From positions 2,595,001 to 2,659,000 of the forward strand of contig NZ_CP113783.1 in NCBI RefSeq assembly GCF_029542205.1: a stretch of 64,000 nucleotides of DNA. The letters are read 5' to 3'. Within the stretch, counting starts at the first letter, position 1; each line of letters opens with the position of its first letter. The notes beneath the pieces are model-generated. The model worked only from the letters and a program-made list of their open reading frames with translations. It was not told the DNA's origin and searched no databases. Below, one piece after another: positions 50,473 to 62,813 of the stretch. The position numbers and the translations under genes are program-made. Origin of the DNA: Pseudoxanthomonas sp. SE1 (GTDB taxonomy: Bacteria; Pseudomonadota; Gammaproteobacteria; Xanthomonadales; Xanthomonadaceae).

Positions 50473-53400
50473 GCGGCTGACGCCCGCGCGGCCATCAGCC
50501 GGTCGAGCACCGACTTCAATGCGAGCGGCCGCACCGGCTTGGCCAGCAGCGGCAGTTCCGCATCCCGGACGGCACGGCGCACGGCATCGGTCTGGTCGGC
50601 ACTCAGGATCAGGCACGGACGTTGACCATGCGAGGCACGCAGGCGTTCGGCCAGCGCGACGCCGGTGTCGCCGGCATCCAGGTGGTAGTCGAACAACCAG
50701 AGGTCCGCATCCCGCTCGCGCAAAGCGGCATCGGCCGCCGCGCCATCGCTGGCGGTCGCCACACTGCATCCCCAGCCTTCCAGCACCTGGCGCAGGGCAG
50801 CCAGCGCTTCGGGATCGTTGTCGACCGCCAGCACATGGCGACCGGCCAGGCCGGGCTTGCCGGCCAGGGAAGGGATCGCCGCAGGGGCCGCCACGCGCAC
50901 CAGATCCACCGCGAAAACGGCGCCGTGCCCTACCCGGCTGCGCAGCGACAGCGGAGCGTCGAGCAGCACGGCGATACGGTCCGCGATCGACAGGCCCAGG
51001 CCCAGGCCCTGTCCCGGCACATCGTCGCCGCGCCGGAATTCCTCGAAGATCCGGCGCTGCTCGGACTCGGCGATGCCTGGCCCCGTGTCCCACACTTCGA
51101 TGCGCACGCGCGCATGGCGCCAGCGCGCGCCGAGCAGTACGCCACCGCGCGCGGTGTAGCGCACGGCATTGGCCAGGAAGTTCTGCAGGATCCGGCGCAG
51201 CAGTTGCGGATCGGTATGCACCCAGGCACGCGTGGGCACGATGTCGAACGACAGTCCTCGCTCAAGCGCGAGTACGCGGAACTCGGAGGCCAGCGGCTCC
51301 AGCACTTCCATCAACGGCAGGTCGCGCGGCTCGGGCAGCAGGCCACCGGCTTCCAGCCGCGACATGTCCAGCAGGCCGGTCAGCAGATCGGTGGTGGAAT
51401 CCAGCGCCCCGCGCACCTGCAGCGCCGTCTCGCGCTGCCGCGCCTCCGGCAGCTGCTGCGACAGCGCGTCGGTGAACAGCTGCGCCGCGTGCAGCGGCTG
51501 CAGCAGGTCGTGACCGATCGCGGTCAGGAAGCGGCTCTTCGCGTCGTTCGCGTGTTCGGCTTCGCGCTTGGCGGTTTCCAGCAACGCGGTGCGTTCGACC
51601 ACGCGCTGCTCCAGCGTCTCGTTGGCCTGCTTGAGTTCGCGCTCGGCCTGGCGTGATGCGGTGACGTCGGTGTAGGTGGCCACGAAGCCGCCGCCCGGCA
51701 TGGGATTGCCGCGCACCTCCACGATGCTGCCATCCGGGAACACGCGCTCGGTCAGGTGCGGCGTGCCGGCACGCATGAAGGCCAGGCGCCGCTCCAGCGC
51801 ACGTTCGTCGTGTCCGCGCTGCGGCATGCGCTGCAACGCCCAGCGGGTCAGGTCGGCGATGGGACGCCCGACCTGCAGCAGATCGGAGGGAAAGCCGAAC
51901 ATCTGCGCATAGCGCCGGTTCCACGCCACCAGCCGCTGATCGCGGTCGATCACGCTGATGCCCTGGCTCATGTTCTGCAACGCGGCCTCCAGCACCTGCT
52001 GGTTGAAGCGCAGGTCCTGCGATGCTTCGCCCACGATGGCGGCCACCGTCTCCAGGTCGCCGGTTTCGCGACGCGCCGCGTCCAGCAGGAGCCGCGCGGA
52101 CGCAGAACCCAGCACCGCCGACAGTTCGCGCTCGAGCCGGGCTTCGATGATCGCCGGCACCGGTCCGTTGCGCGGCGCGTCGGCCAACAGTTCCTCCACG
52201 CGCTCGCGCGGCAGGAAGCGACGGCCGGCATCGCGCAGCGTCTTCGCATCGAAGCCCCGGCTGTCGGCGCGGCGCGGCGCCGCACCGCGCCAGCTCGCCA
52301 CCAGCAACGTGACCACGGTGCCCACGAACAGGCTGACACCGACGGCGCGACCCAGGCGGCTCCATCCGGTCAGGCCGAAAAAGCCGTCCGGTGACAGGCC
52401 GGCCAGACCGAATGGCCCCGTCTGCAGCCATGCCGGCGAAACGCCGCGTGCATCCATCGCCACCGGCAGCAGCAACAGCCATGCCCACACCAGGAACCCG
52501 GCCACGATGCCGGCGATGACGGCCCGCGGCGATGTCTGCGGACGCCAGATGGCGAACGCCAGCGCTGGCGCCAGCGTGGCCAATGCGGAGAACGACACTG
52601 CGCCCACGTCGGCCAGCGCATCATTGCCGGCGATCAGGCGGCTGTACGCCCACGCCAGCAGCATCACCGCCACGATCCCCACGCGACGTTGCGTCAGCAC
52701 GGCCCCGCGCAGGTCGCGTCCGGTACCGCGTACCCAGCCCCCCCGCAACAGGCCCGGCGCCAGCCAGTGATTGCCGATCATCAGGCTGAGCGTCAGCGTG
52801 CTGACCACCACCATGCCGGTGGCCGCACTCAGGCCGCCGAGGAACGCGAGCAACGCCAGGCCCTGGTGCCCCTGCGACAACGGCAGCGCCAGCACGTAGA
52901 GGTCGGAGGGCACCGCATCGCCGAACATCGCGCCGCCCGCGCGCGCCAACGGCAGCAGCGGTGCCGCCATCAGCACCATGTACAGCGGGAACAGCCAGCG
53001 CGCGGTACGCACATGGCGCTCGTCCCGGCATTCCACCACGCCCACGTGTACCTGGTGCGGCAGGGTGAACATCGCCAGCACGCCCAGCGCCACCAGCGGC
53101 AGGAAACCATACGTGGTGGAAGCAGGCGCAGGTGCAGGCGGCGGCACTTCCAGGTCCGGCAGACCGAACCACACGAACAATCCCAACGCCAGCATCGCCG
53201 CCAGCTTGAACAGCGACTCGAACGCCATCGCCAGGATCAGGCCGCGGTTGTGCTCCACCGCGCTCGCGCGGCGCGTGCCGAACAGCATCGCGAACACGGC
53301 CATCGCCAGCGCGACGTACAGCGCGCTGTCCTGCCAGGCCGGCAGCGCGTCATTGCCGGGTGAGCGTGTCAGCAGCGCGAAGCTCATCGCCACGGCCTTC

Positions 53401-53801
53401 AGCTGCAACGCGATGTACGGAATCAGGCCCAGCGCCGCGACCAGCGTCACCGTGGCCGCGAGCCAGCCGTCCTTGCCCAGCCGCGTGGCGATCAGGTCGG
53501 CCAGCGACGTGGCATTCGACTCGCGCGCCATCCGCACCAGCCGCACCAGCAGGAACGCGCCGAACAGGTACAGCAGGATGGTGCCGACGAACGTGGGCGG
53601 CAGCGGCCAACCGTAGCGCGCCGCCTGGGTCACCGTGCCGAAGAACGTCCACGAGGTGCAGTACACCGCCAGCGACAGCGCGTAGATGTACGGCCACTGC
53701 ACCGCCAGCACGCGCGGGTGCCGCTCGGCGTACAGCGCTGATCCGAACAGCACGCCCAGCCACAGCAGGCCGGCGAACACCACCATGCCGACGCTCAGCA
53801 T
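50457..53801 (-). CDS. Symporter-domain hybrid sensor kinase (CrbS/MxtR-like)
   Basis: This 1114-residue protein starts MLSVGMVVFAGLLWLG; a longer frame adds 14 residues. Residues ~1-490 form a sodium/solute-symporter (SSF) fold with about 13 TM helices. Then come a linker, a PAS domain (DRDQRLVAWNRRYAQMFGF), a HisKA domain (SRFLTAIGHDLLQPLHAAQL, His near residue 762), an HATPase domain (DTGPGIAESEQRRIFEEF) and a receiver domain (acceptor Asp near 1037, LWLFDYHLDAG). This layout is that of CrbS/MxtR kinases of the acetate response. The LuxR-type gene at 48.3 kb is the likely partner. The C-terminal AVAAT is encoded by a REP copy. Confidence 0.93.
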   Translation of the reverse strand: MLSVGMVVFAGLLWLGVLFGSALYAERHPRVLAVQWPYIYALSLAVYCTSWTFFGTVTQAARYGWPLPPTFVGTILLYLFGAFLLVRLVRMARESNATSLADLIATRLGKDGWLAATVTLVAALGLIPYIALQLKAVAMSFALLTRSPGNDALPAWQDSALYVALAMAVFAMLFGTRRASAVEHNRGLILAMAFESLFKLAAMLALGLFVWFGLPDLEVPPPAPAPASTTYGFLPLVALGVLAMFTLPHQVHVGVVECRDERHVRTARWLFPLYMVLMAAPLLPLARAGGAMFGDAVPSDLYVLALPLSQGHQGLALLAFLGGLSAATGMVVVSTLTLSLMIGNHWLAPGLLRGGWVRGTGRDLRGAVLTQRRVGIVAVMLLAWAYSRLIAGNDALADVGAVSFSALATLAPALAFAIWRPQTSPRAVIAGIVAGFLVWAWLLLLPVAMDARGVSPAWLQTGPFGLAGLSPDGFFGLTGWSRLGRAVGVSLFVGTVVTLLVASWRGAAPRRADSRGFDAKTLRDAGRRFLPRERVEELLADAPRNGPVPAIIEARLERELSAVLGSASARLLLDAARRETGDLETVAAIVGEASQDLRFNQQVLEAALQNMSQGISVIDRDQRLVAWNRRYAQMFGFPSDLLQVGRPIADLTRWALQRMPQRGHDERALERRLAFMRAGTPHLTERVFPDGSIVEVRGNPMPGGGFVATYTDVTASRQAERELKQANETLEQRVVERTALLETAKREAEHANDAKSRFLTAIGHDLLQPLHAAQLFTDALSQQLPEARQRETALQVRGALDSTTDLLTGLLDMSRLEAGGLLPEPRDLPLMEVLEPLASEFRVLALERGLSFDIVPTRAWVHTDPQLLRRILQNFLANAVRYTARGGVLLGARWRHARVRIEVWDTGPGIAESEQRRIFEEFRRGDDVPGQGLGLGLSIADRIAVLLDAPLSLRSRVGHGAVFAVDLVRVAAPAAIPSLAGKPGLAGRHVLAVDNDPEALAALRQVLEGWGCSVATASDGAAADAALRERDADLWLFDYHLDAGDTGVALAERLRASHGQRPCLILSADQTDAVRRAVRDAELPLLAKPVRPLALKSVLDRLMAARASAAVAAT

Positions 53802-53813
53802 GCAGCCCCCCAC

Positions 53814-54150
53814 GTAGCGTGCGCTGCGCGCACGACCGCGCAATGCCAGACTCCACCTGAAGACAGCCCCGTGACATCCAACGCCGCATCACGGCTCACA
53901 CCCAGGTGACGCATGAAGGGTTCCGTTGTCGTGCGCACGGCGCACGCTACCTCGTCGGCGATGCTCCCGGACGCGAGACCCACAGCGAAAACCGGACCCA
54001 CGGTAGCGTGCGCCATGCGCACGACCCCCCGATGCGCGAACCAGCACATCGGTCCCACCGCGACGTTCGACGCAGTGTCGCAGCCGGGCCGTGCGAGGCG
54101 CATGGCGGATTCGGCGATGCGCGCAGCGCACGCGACAGGACGGGATGGCA
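53814..54150. repeat. GTAGCGTGCGC palindrome cluster
   Basis: Four copies of a short palindrome (GCGTGCGC next to GCGCACG) occur at about 53814-53832, 53930-53950, 54003-54027 and 54108-54130, in mixed orientation, two of them headed GTAGCGTGCG. They occupy most of the 424-bp gap between the hybrid kinase start and the TonB receptor stop. No gene is seen here. Confidence 0.75.
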
Positions 54151-54170
54151 TGCGCGGGAGCATAACGCAG

Positions 54171-54196
54171 CAACGGCGGGCTTTCGCCCGCCGTTG
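54171..54196 (-). terminator. Hairpin after the TonB-dependent receptor gene
   Basis: An 11-bp perfect stem (54171-54181 with 54186-54196) with a TTTC loop lies 30 bp beyond the receptor stop on the minus strand. No long T-run follows, so it may act as a weak terminator or 3' stabiliser. Confidence 0.6.
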
Positions 54197-54225
54197 CCGT
54201 TCCCGCATCGTCGCCCTGCGCGTGC

Positions 54226-56451
<2,226 letters not shown>

Positions 56452-56641
56452 GGGTCTCCCCTCCTCCCGGGTATGACGTTGGCGGCGGACGGATGCCGCC
56501 GATTGAAACGAACACTAGGGGGCCGGCCGCGTGGGCGGCATCGTACCTTCGTACAGTGGGCCGGCCGGCGTGCGGCTGCGGATACTCGCCGCACTTGAAA
56601 TCGGCGCTGGCCGAGGGGTCGCAGATGTCGAGGAGTACCGG

Positions 56642-58045
56642 ATGTCGTTCCTGATCGTGCTGGCCGCGCTGTGCTTCCTGATGTTCGTGGCCTACCGCGG
56701 CTACAGCGTCATCCTGTTCGCGCCCATCGCGGCGCTGGGCGCGGTGCTGCTGACCGATCCCTCGCTGGTCGCGCCGATGTTCACCGGCCTGTTCATGGAC
56801 AAGATGGTCGGCTTCCTGAAGCTGTACTTCCCGGTGTTCCTGCTCGGCGCGGTGTTCGGCAAGCTGATCGAGATCTCCGGTTTCTCCAAGGCGATCGTAG
56901 CCGCCACGATCAAGGTGGTCGGCGCACAGCGCGCGATGCTGTCCATCGTGCTGGTGTGCGCGCTGCTGACCTACGGCGGGGTGTCGCTGTTCGTGGTGGT
57001 GTTCGCCGTGTATCCGTTCGCGGCGGAACTGTTCCGCCAGAGCAACATCCCCAAGCGGCTGGTGCCGGGCACCATCGCGCTGGGAGCCTTCACCTTCACC
57101 ATGGATGCGCTCCCGGGCACGCCGCAGATCCAGAACATCATTCCCAGCTCGTTCTTCGGCACCACCGGCTGGGCGGCTCCGGTGCTGGGCACGATCGGAG
57201 GCATCTTCATCCTGATCGTCGGGATGACCTATCTGGAGTGGCGCCGTCGCGTCGCCGCGCGCAACGGCGAGGGCTATGCGGGCAGCGACGAACTGCGCAA
57301 CGAGCCCGAACCGTTCAAGGGCGACAGGCTGGCGCATCCGCTCATCGCCATCCTGCCGCTGCTGCTGGTCGGGGTGGCGAACTTCCTGTTCACCCGCTGG
57401 ATTCCCGGCTTCTACGGCGAAAGCCAATCCTTCGTGCCCGCCGTGATCGGCAACCCGGCGCCTGTGGTGCAGGAGGTGTCGAAGGTCGCCGCCATCTGGG
57501 CCGTGCAGGGCGCGCTGCTGGTGGGCATCGTCGCGGTGATCGTGTTCGCGTGGAAGCCGGTGCTCGCCAGCTTCGCCGAGGGAACGAAGAGCGCCATCGG
57601 CGGTGCGTTGCTGGCCTCGATGAACACCGCATCGGAATACGGTTTCGGCGCCGTCATCGCCGCCCTGCCCGGCTTCCTGGTGGTCGCCAACGCGCTGCAG
57701 GCCATTCCGAATCCGCTGGTCAACGAGGCGATTTCCGTCACCGCCCTGGCCGGCATCACCGGCTCCGCGTCCGGCGGCATGAGCATCGCACTGGCAGCGA
57801 TGGCCGACAGCTTCATCGCCAATGCGAACGCGGCGGGCATCCCGATGGACGTGCTGCACCGCGTGGCCTCGATGGCCTCGGGTGGCATGGACACCCTTCC
57901 CCACAATGGTGCGGTGATCACCCTGCTGGCCGTCACCGGCCTCAGCCATCGGCAGTCCTACAAGGACATCTTCGCCATCACCCTGATCAAGACCACGGCG
58001 GTGTTCGTGATCATCGGCGTGTTCTACGCCACCGGCTGGGTCTGA
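56642..58045 (+). CDS. GntP-family permease
   Basis: This 467-residue protein starts MSFLIVLAALCFLMF and has a GAGGAG site 6-11 bp upstream. It has 12-14 TM helices of the GntP/gluconate:H+ symporter superfamily, with GGVSLFVVVFAVYPFA, FTMDALPGTPQIQNIIPSSFFG and SMASGGMDTLPHNGAVITLL. Some proteobacterial members carry D-3-hydroxybutyrate. The neighbouring 3HB dehydrogenase, oligomer hydrolase and PHA genes make that substrate attractive here, but gluconate-like acids cannot be excluded. Confidence 0.88.
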   Translation: MSFLIVLAALCFLMFVAYRGYSVILFAPIAALGAVLLTDPSLVAPMFTGLFMDKMVGFLKLYFPVFLLGAVFGKLIEISGFSKAIVAATIKVVGAQRAMLSIVLVCALLTYGGVSLFVVVFAVYPFAAELFRQSNIPKRLVPGTIALGAFTFTMDALPGTPQIQNIIPSSFFGTTGWAAPVLGTIGGIFILIVGMTYLEWRRRVAARNGEGYAGSDELRNEPEPFKGDRLAHPLIAILPLLLVGVANFLFTRWIPGFYGESQSFVPAVIGNPAPVVQEVSKVAAIWAVQGALLVGIVAVIVFAWKPVLASFAEGTKSAIGGALLASMNTASEYGFGAVIAALPGFLVVANALQAIPNPLVNEAISVTALAGITGSASGGMSIALAAMADSFIANANAAGIPMDVLHRVASMASGGMDTLPHNGAVITLLAVTGLSHRQSYKDIFAITLIKTTAVFVIIGVFYATGWV

Positions 58046-58143
58046 CGCACCGTCCGGCGTGACCGGCCTGTGCGCGCGGTCGCAAACGGCGCGCGGCGCT
58101 TGGCCAATACTTCCCGCATTCCGGGGAAGGCAGGGAAATCCGC

Positions 58144-60021
58144 ATGGCGTACTACACCGTCCCGTGGCGTCGGCTGTTCGCGCGTGGCCAGTGGCGACGC
58201 AGGATCGCGGGCACGCGTGCGCGCCTCGACGCCCGCGTGCAGGCAAAACCGCGCGTTGCCACGCCCGATCTCGGCGTGCAGGTCCGTGAACGCCTGAACC
58301 GCCTGTACGGCTGGAAGGGCGGCGAACGCGCCAGTCCGAAGGACACCACGCCCGCAGCGGAGGCGGTAGCCGTGGCCGCACCCAGCGGTGGCCGCGTGAT
58401 GATGGGGCAGTCGAACCCCAGCCTGCTGACGATGGCGCGCCCGCCGTTCGCCGTGCAGGCGCTCAACAACCTCAGCTACGGCGCCACCGCCACCACCATT
58501 GCCGAGTTCAGCGCGCTGGGCAGCACCGACCGCCAGCGGCTGGCGAACTACGTGGACTGGCAGCTCAACTGGGACGCCATCGACGACAGCGCCGTCACCA
58601 ACCGCCTTACCGCCGCCGGCTACACCACGTTGAACAAGTCGCTGGCCCAGCTGTGGGCCGACCACGTGGTGACGGACCCGGAGTACAGCATCCGCATCCG
58701 CCCGGCCAACGAAGTGCAGCGCGCCGCCTTCGTGCGCGCGGTGTATTCGCGCCGGCAGCTGCGCGAGGTGCTGGTCAACTTCTGGCACGACCACTTCAAC
58801 GTGCTGGGCAACGACTTCAGCACCGGTCCGGTGTTCGTGCACTACGACCGCGACGTGATCCGCGCCAACGCCAAGGGCAACTTCCGCACGATGCTGGAAG
58901 CCGTCGCCCAGAGCACGGCGATGCTCTACTACCTGGACAACATCAGCAATTCCCGTTCGGGCCCGAACGAGAACTTCGCCCGCGAACTGCTGGAACTGCA
59001 CACCTTCGGCGCGGAGAACTACCTGGGCTTCATGGATCCCTTCCAGGTGCCGCCCTGCCCCGAAGACCCGGCCTACCCGATCGGCTACACCGACATCGAC
59101 GTGTACGAAACCTCGGCCGCGTTCACCGGCTGGTCGGCGAAGAACGGGCACTGGCAGTTCCCCACCGAGAACGACGGCACCTTCGTCTACCGGCAGTCGT
59201 GGCACGACGCCGGCCCGAAATTCCTGCTGGGCATGCTGATCTATCCCGAGCAGCCCGCGCTGAAGGACGGCCGCGACGTGCTGGACCGGCTGGCCAGCCA
59301 CCCGCGCGTGGCCAAGTTCATCTGCAAGAAGCTGATCCGCCGCTTCATCAGCGACACACCGAAGCAGGCGTTGATCGACAGCGCAGCGGCGATCTTCCGC
59401 GCCAACTGGCGCGCGCCGAACCAGATCGAACTCGTGCTGCGGCACATCCTGAATTCCGACGACTTCATCAACAGCTTCGGCCAGAAGAACCGTCGCCCGT
59501 TCGATGCTTCCGTCGCGGCGATGCGCACTTTGGGCGGCGACTGGACGATCCGGCTGGACCACGGCCGCAGCGGCGATTTCATGTGGATGTATGGCTTCAC
59601 CGGCCACACGCCGTACAACTGGCCTGCGCCGAACGGCTATCCCGACAGCGGACTGGCGTGGTCGGGTTCCAATTCCTACGCAATGACATGGCGCCTGCTG
59701 GGCTGGCTGACCGAAAGCAGGGATGGCGACGTGCCGCTGCACCCCATCGTGGACACCACGCGCGCCAACGTGCCGGTGGCCAACTGGACGGCGAACACGC
59801 TGGTGACGTGGTGGTGCACCCGCCTGCTCGGCTATCAGCCCGAAGCGGCGCGCAAGCAGGCGCTGGTGGCGTTCATGGCGCAGAACGGCGACCCGAACAC
59901 CTACGTCATCACCGACACCAACACGTGGCAGGGCAGCGACCTGAAGCGGCACTACAACCACGAGCGCCTGCGCAGCCTGGTGGCGCTGATCCTGATGACT
60001 CCCGAATTCATGAGCCGCTGA
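58144..60021 (+). CDS. DUF1800 domain protein
   Basis: This 625-residue protein has DUF1800 landmarks: RPPFAVQALNNLSYGATATT, VNFWHDHFNVLGND, YLDNISNSRSGPNENFARELLELHTFG and the later FICKKLIRRFISDTP. No clear Sec signal; the N-terminus is Arg-rich. The family almost always accompanies a DUF1501 protein, as here (7 bp apart). The pair's function is not established. Confidence 0.92.
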   Translation: MAYYTVPWRRLFARGQWRRRIAGTRARLDARVQAKPRVATPDLGVQVRERLNRLYGWKGGERASPKDTTPAAEAVAVAAPSGGRVMMGQSNPSLLTMARPPFAVQALNNLSYGATATTIAEFSALGSTDRQRLANYVDWQLNWDAIDDSAVTNRLTAAGYTTLNKSLAQLWADHVVTDPEYSIRIRPANEVQRAAFVRAVYSRRQLREVLVNFWHDHFNVLGNDFSTGPVFVHYDRDVIRANAKGNFRTMLEAVAQSTAMLYYLDNISNSRSGPNENFARELLELHTFGAENYLGFMDPFQVPPCPEDPAYPIGYTDIDVYETSAAFTGWSAKNGHWQFPTENDGTFVYRQSWHDAGPKFLLGMLIYPEQPALKDGRDVLDRLASHPRVAKFICKKLIRRFISDTPKQALIDSAAAIFRANWRAPNQIELVLRHILNSDDFINSFGQKNRRPFDASVAAMRTLGGDWTIRLDHGRSGDFMWMYGFTGHTPYNWPAPNGYPDSGLAWSGSNSYAMTWRLLGWLTESRDGDVPLHPIVDTTRANVPVANWTANTLVTWWCTRLLGYQPEAARKQALVAFMAQNGDPNTYVITDTNTWQGSDLKRHYNHERLRSLVALILMTPEFMSR

Positions 60022-60028
60022 GGCGACG

Positions 60029-61513
60029 ATGACCGACTTCCGACTGACCCGACGCGACTTCGTCAAAGGCTGCGGCGCGGCCGCCATCGTCGGCACTGCA
60101 GGCGGCAGCCTGATGTTTGCCGACCCCGCCGATGCCGCCGTCAACAGCTACGACACGGTCGTGCATCTGTTCCTGCGCGGCGGCATCGATGGCCTCAACC
60201 TGGTGGTGCCGGTCGACGGCGTGGACCGCGGCTTCTATGAGGAAGCGCGCCCCAGCCTGAAGATCGAGACCAGCGGTGCCTACGGCGCGTTGCCGCTGAC
60301 CCTGTCGGGCGGCGCCGGCACCGGCTTCGGCCTGCATCCCTCGGCCAGCGGCCTGCGCGACCTGTGGAACGACGGCAGAATGGCCATCGTCCACGCCTGC
60401 GGCATGGCGACCACGGTGACGCGCAGCCACTTCGATGCGCAGCTGTACATCGACCTGGGTACACCCGGGAAGTACGGCTCACCGACGGGATGGATGACGC
60501 GCGCGTGGGAGACGCGGCCCAACGGCACCGGCACCCTGCCTGCGCTCGGCGTGAGCGGCACGCAGCCCGCCGGCCTGATGGGCGCGATCGACGCGCTGAC
60601 GATGAGCAGCCCGTCCGACTTCTCGCTCAACACCACGGCGTGGAGCTGGCAGCGCACGCGCAGCGACTCGCCCAGCGGCCTGCGTGGCGTCAGCGAAACC
60701 GTGGCCTCGCTGTGGAACGGCCAGACCGGCATGGAGACCAGTGGTCGCCGCGCGGACGGCGCGCTGCGCCTGATCGGGCAGCAGGGCTACGCCAGCCTGC
60801 CGGCCAGCTGGCCGACGGGCAATTTCGCGCAGCAGCTGTGGACCATCGCGCAGACCATCCGCTTCAACCTCGGCCTGCGCTACGCCACGCTGGATCTCGG
60901 CGGTTGGGACACGCACGAGGGCCAGGGCACGGCAGGCAGCGGCTACCACTACTACCAGAACAAGATCGCGGAGCTCTCGCAGGCGCTGGCCGCGTTCTAC
61001 GCCGAACTCAACGGTACCGGCGAGATGGCGCGGGTGACGGTGGTGGTGCAGTCGGAATTCGGGCGCCGCGTGCGCGCCAACGCCAACGGCGGCACCGACC
61101 ATGGCTACGGCAATCCGATGCTGGTGCTGGGTGGTCCGGTCAACGGACGCCGCTTCTACGGCAGCTGGCCCGGCCTGAATCCGGAAACCCTCTCGCCCAC
61201 CTTCGGCGACGTGCCTGTGACCACCGACTACCGCCGCGTGATGTCGGAAATCCTGATCCGCCGCATGGGCAACGCCAACCTCAGCCAGGTGTTCCCCGGC
61301 TACACGGGCTATGCGCCGCTGGGCCTCATGCAGGGCACCGACATCGCGCCGAAGGTGGACGCTGCGGCAACCACCGCCACATCGATTCCATCATTGGTGG
61401 TGCCGGATGCCCCCACCCCGATGCCGGTGACCAGCGCACCCGCCGAGCGCGTGGTCCCCGACTGGCAACGCCGCGGCCCGGTGAACCGCATGCTGGTACG
61501 ACGGGAGCGATAA
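60029..61513 (+). CDS. DUF1501 domain protein with Tat signal
   Basis: This 494-residue protein opens MTDFRLTRRDFVKGCGAAAI, a twin-arginine signal (TRRDFVK). The DUF1501 sulfatase/phosphatase-like fold shows FLRGGIDGLNLVVPVD, LDLGGWDTHEGQGT and VQSEFGRRVRANANGGTDHGYG (Asp and His of a metal site). It follows the DUF1800 gene by 7 bp and is presumably exported folded to work with it. It probably acts on an unidentified periplasmic substrate. Confidence 0.92.
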   Translation: MTDFRLTRRDFVKGCGAAAIVGTAGGSLMFADPADAAVNSYDTVVHLFLRGGIDGLNLVVPVDGVDRGFYEEARPSLKIETSGAYGALPLTLSGGAGTGFGLHPSASGLRDLWNDGRMAIVHACGMATTVTRSHFDAQLYIDLGTPGKYGSPTGWMTRAWETRPNGTGTLPALGVSGTQPAGLMGAIDALTMSSPSDFSLNTTAWSWQRTRSDSPSGLRGVSETVASLWNGQTGMETSGRRADGALRLIGQQGYASLPASWPTGNFAQQLWTIAQTIRFNLGLRYATLDLGGWDTHEGQGTAGSGYHYYQNKIAELSQALAAFYAELNGTGEMARVTVVVQSEFGRRVRANANGGTDHGYGNPMLVLGGPVNGRRFYGSWPGLNPETLSPTFGDVPVTTDYRRVMSEILIRRMGNANLSQVFPGYTGYAPLGLMQGTDIAPKVDAAATTATSIPSLVVPDAPTPMPVTSAPAERVVPDWQRRGPVNRMLVRRER

Positions 61514-61523
61514 GCGCCGGCTC

Positions 61524-61656
61524 CTGTAGGAGGGGCTTCAGCCCCGATGCTTGCCGGACCCGTCCGATGGCAGGCACCGCGCAGCATGCAGGCGCGCATA
61601 TCCGTGGGCGGCGACGCGCCTGGGGTGACGGGTCGGGGCTGAAGCCCCTCCTGCAG
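61524..61656. repeat. REP-like inverted pair, GTAGGAGGGGCTT family
   Basis: Copies at 61524-61549 and, inverted, 61632-61656 occupy the 157-bp gap between the two convergent genes. It is the same family as at 13.0 kb. Confidence 0.9.
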
Positions 61657-61670
61657 GGATAGCGTCGTGC

Positions 61671-62813
61671 TCAGCCGCTGCGCGCGTGCCACGCCTTCAG
61701 CAGCTCGGCTTCCTTCTCGCGGGTGATGCCGGCATTGAGCTTGGCCTGGCGCTCGGCCGGCAGACTGCGGAACCACGCCAGCAGGTCGGTGACGGTGGTC
61801 GCGAGTGGACGGAAGGTCAGGCCTGCCGCGATGGCGCGCGCATTGCTGACCGCGCCGTAGCCGCCGTACTGCGGGTGCGTCGGCGACACCCAGATCGGCA
61901 GGCCGACCTGCTGTTGTTCGAGGAACCCGGGGGACACGTGGGTCAGCGTCATGCCGCCACCGGTGACGGCCTGGCAGCCATGCAGCATGGCGTCCATGCC
62001 CAGTGTGTAGTCCGGGCCGCAGGCGTTGAAGGTGCCGTAGGTCTTCGCTTCAGCCAGACGGATCATCCATTCGCCCAGGTCGCGGCCGTCGATGATCTGG
62101 ATGGGGTCGTTGCCCTCGCCGGGCACCAGGATCTCGCCGCCCTGCACCACGCGGTGCGGCCAGTAGGTGAAGCGGTCGGTCTCGTCGCGCGGGCCGACGA
62201 TGTAGCCGGGACGCACGATGGTGACGTTCCTGCCGAACTGCTTGTGCGCTTCGGCTTCGCTCAGTGCTTTCAGCGAGCCATACAGGTTCTCGATGTCGGC
62301 ACGCAGCGTCTGCTGCGTTTCGGCCATCGCGTCCTTGCCTTTGTATACGGCGAGCGGAGAATCCTCGTTGATGCCGGGCTTGCCACCTTCGGCATACACC
62401 GAGATGGTGGAGATGAAGAGGTAGTGGCCCACGTTGCCCTTCAGCACCTGGCCGGCATCGCGCACCCAGAACGGCAGGCTGGTGGGGTTGTCGATGCAGA
62501 CGTCCCACTTGCGGCCCTTCAATGAGGCGAGGTCGCCGGTGTTGCGGTCGCCGTGCAGTTGTTCCACTTCACCCGGCCATTCCGGCGAGGGCCGCTTGCC
62601 GCGGTTGAACAGGGTGACCTTGTGGCCGCGCTTGAGCGCGTAGTCGACCTGGAACGGCCCGGTGAAGCCGGTGCCGCCGAGGATCAGGATGTTCAGCGGC
62701 TTGGACGCCTTCCCCACCGGCTTGCCCTCGCTGGCAGCGGAGGCGAAGGACGGCAGCGCGGCCGCGGCGGCGGCCAGCGCGCCCAGCTTGAACAGGTCAC
62801 GACGGGTGGTCAT
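61671..62813 (-). CDS. Tat-exported NAD-dependent epimerase/dehydratase-like protein
   Basis: This 380-residue protein opens MTTRRDLFKLGALAAAAAAL, a twin-arginine signal with Ala-rich core. The extended SDR domain has the nucleotide motif ILGGTGFTGPFQVDYALKRG, a YGSLKALSE active-site-like region and IIDGRDLGEWMIRLAE. Periplasmic SDRs of this kind are known in this group, but the reaction is not. The start at 62813 is chosen because it yields the Tat signal; a longer frame adds 66 low-quality residues. Confidence 0.88.
   Translation of the reverse strand: MTTRRDLFKLGALAAAAAALPSFASAASEGKPVGKASKPLNILILGGTGFTGPFQVDYALKRGHKVTLFNRGKRPSPEWPGEVEQLHGDRNTGDLASLKGRKWDVCIDNPTSLPFWVRDAGQVLKGNVGHYLFISTISVYAEGGKPGINEDSPLAVYKGKDAMAETQQTLRADIENLYGSLKALSEAEAHKQFGRNVTIVRPGYIVGPRDETDRFTYWPHRVVQGGEILVPGEGNDPIQIIDGRDLGEWMIRLAEAKTYGTFNACGPDYTLGMDAMLHGCQAVTGGGMTLTHVSPGFLEQQQVGLPIWVSPTHPQYGGYGAVSNARAIAAGLTFRPLATTVTDLLAWFRSLPAERQAKLNAGITREKEAELLKAWHARSG

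Noticed and set aside
49738..51475. Plus-strand frames over the Nudix and hybrid kinase genes (up to 575 residues)
   Set aside because: They are antisense to genes with complete catalytic motifs and show no motifs of their own.
58024..60144. A 706-residue minus-strand frame
   Set aside because: It is antisense to the DUF1800 gene; composition is typical of a reverse-complement shadow frame.
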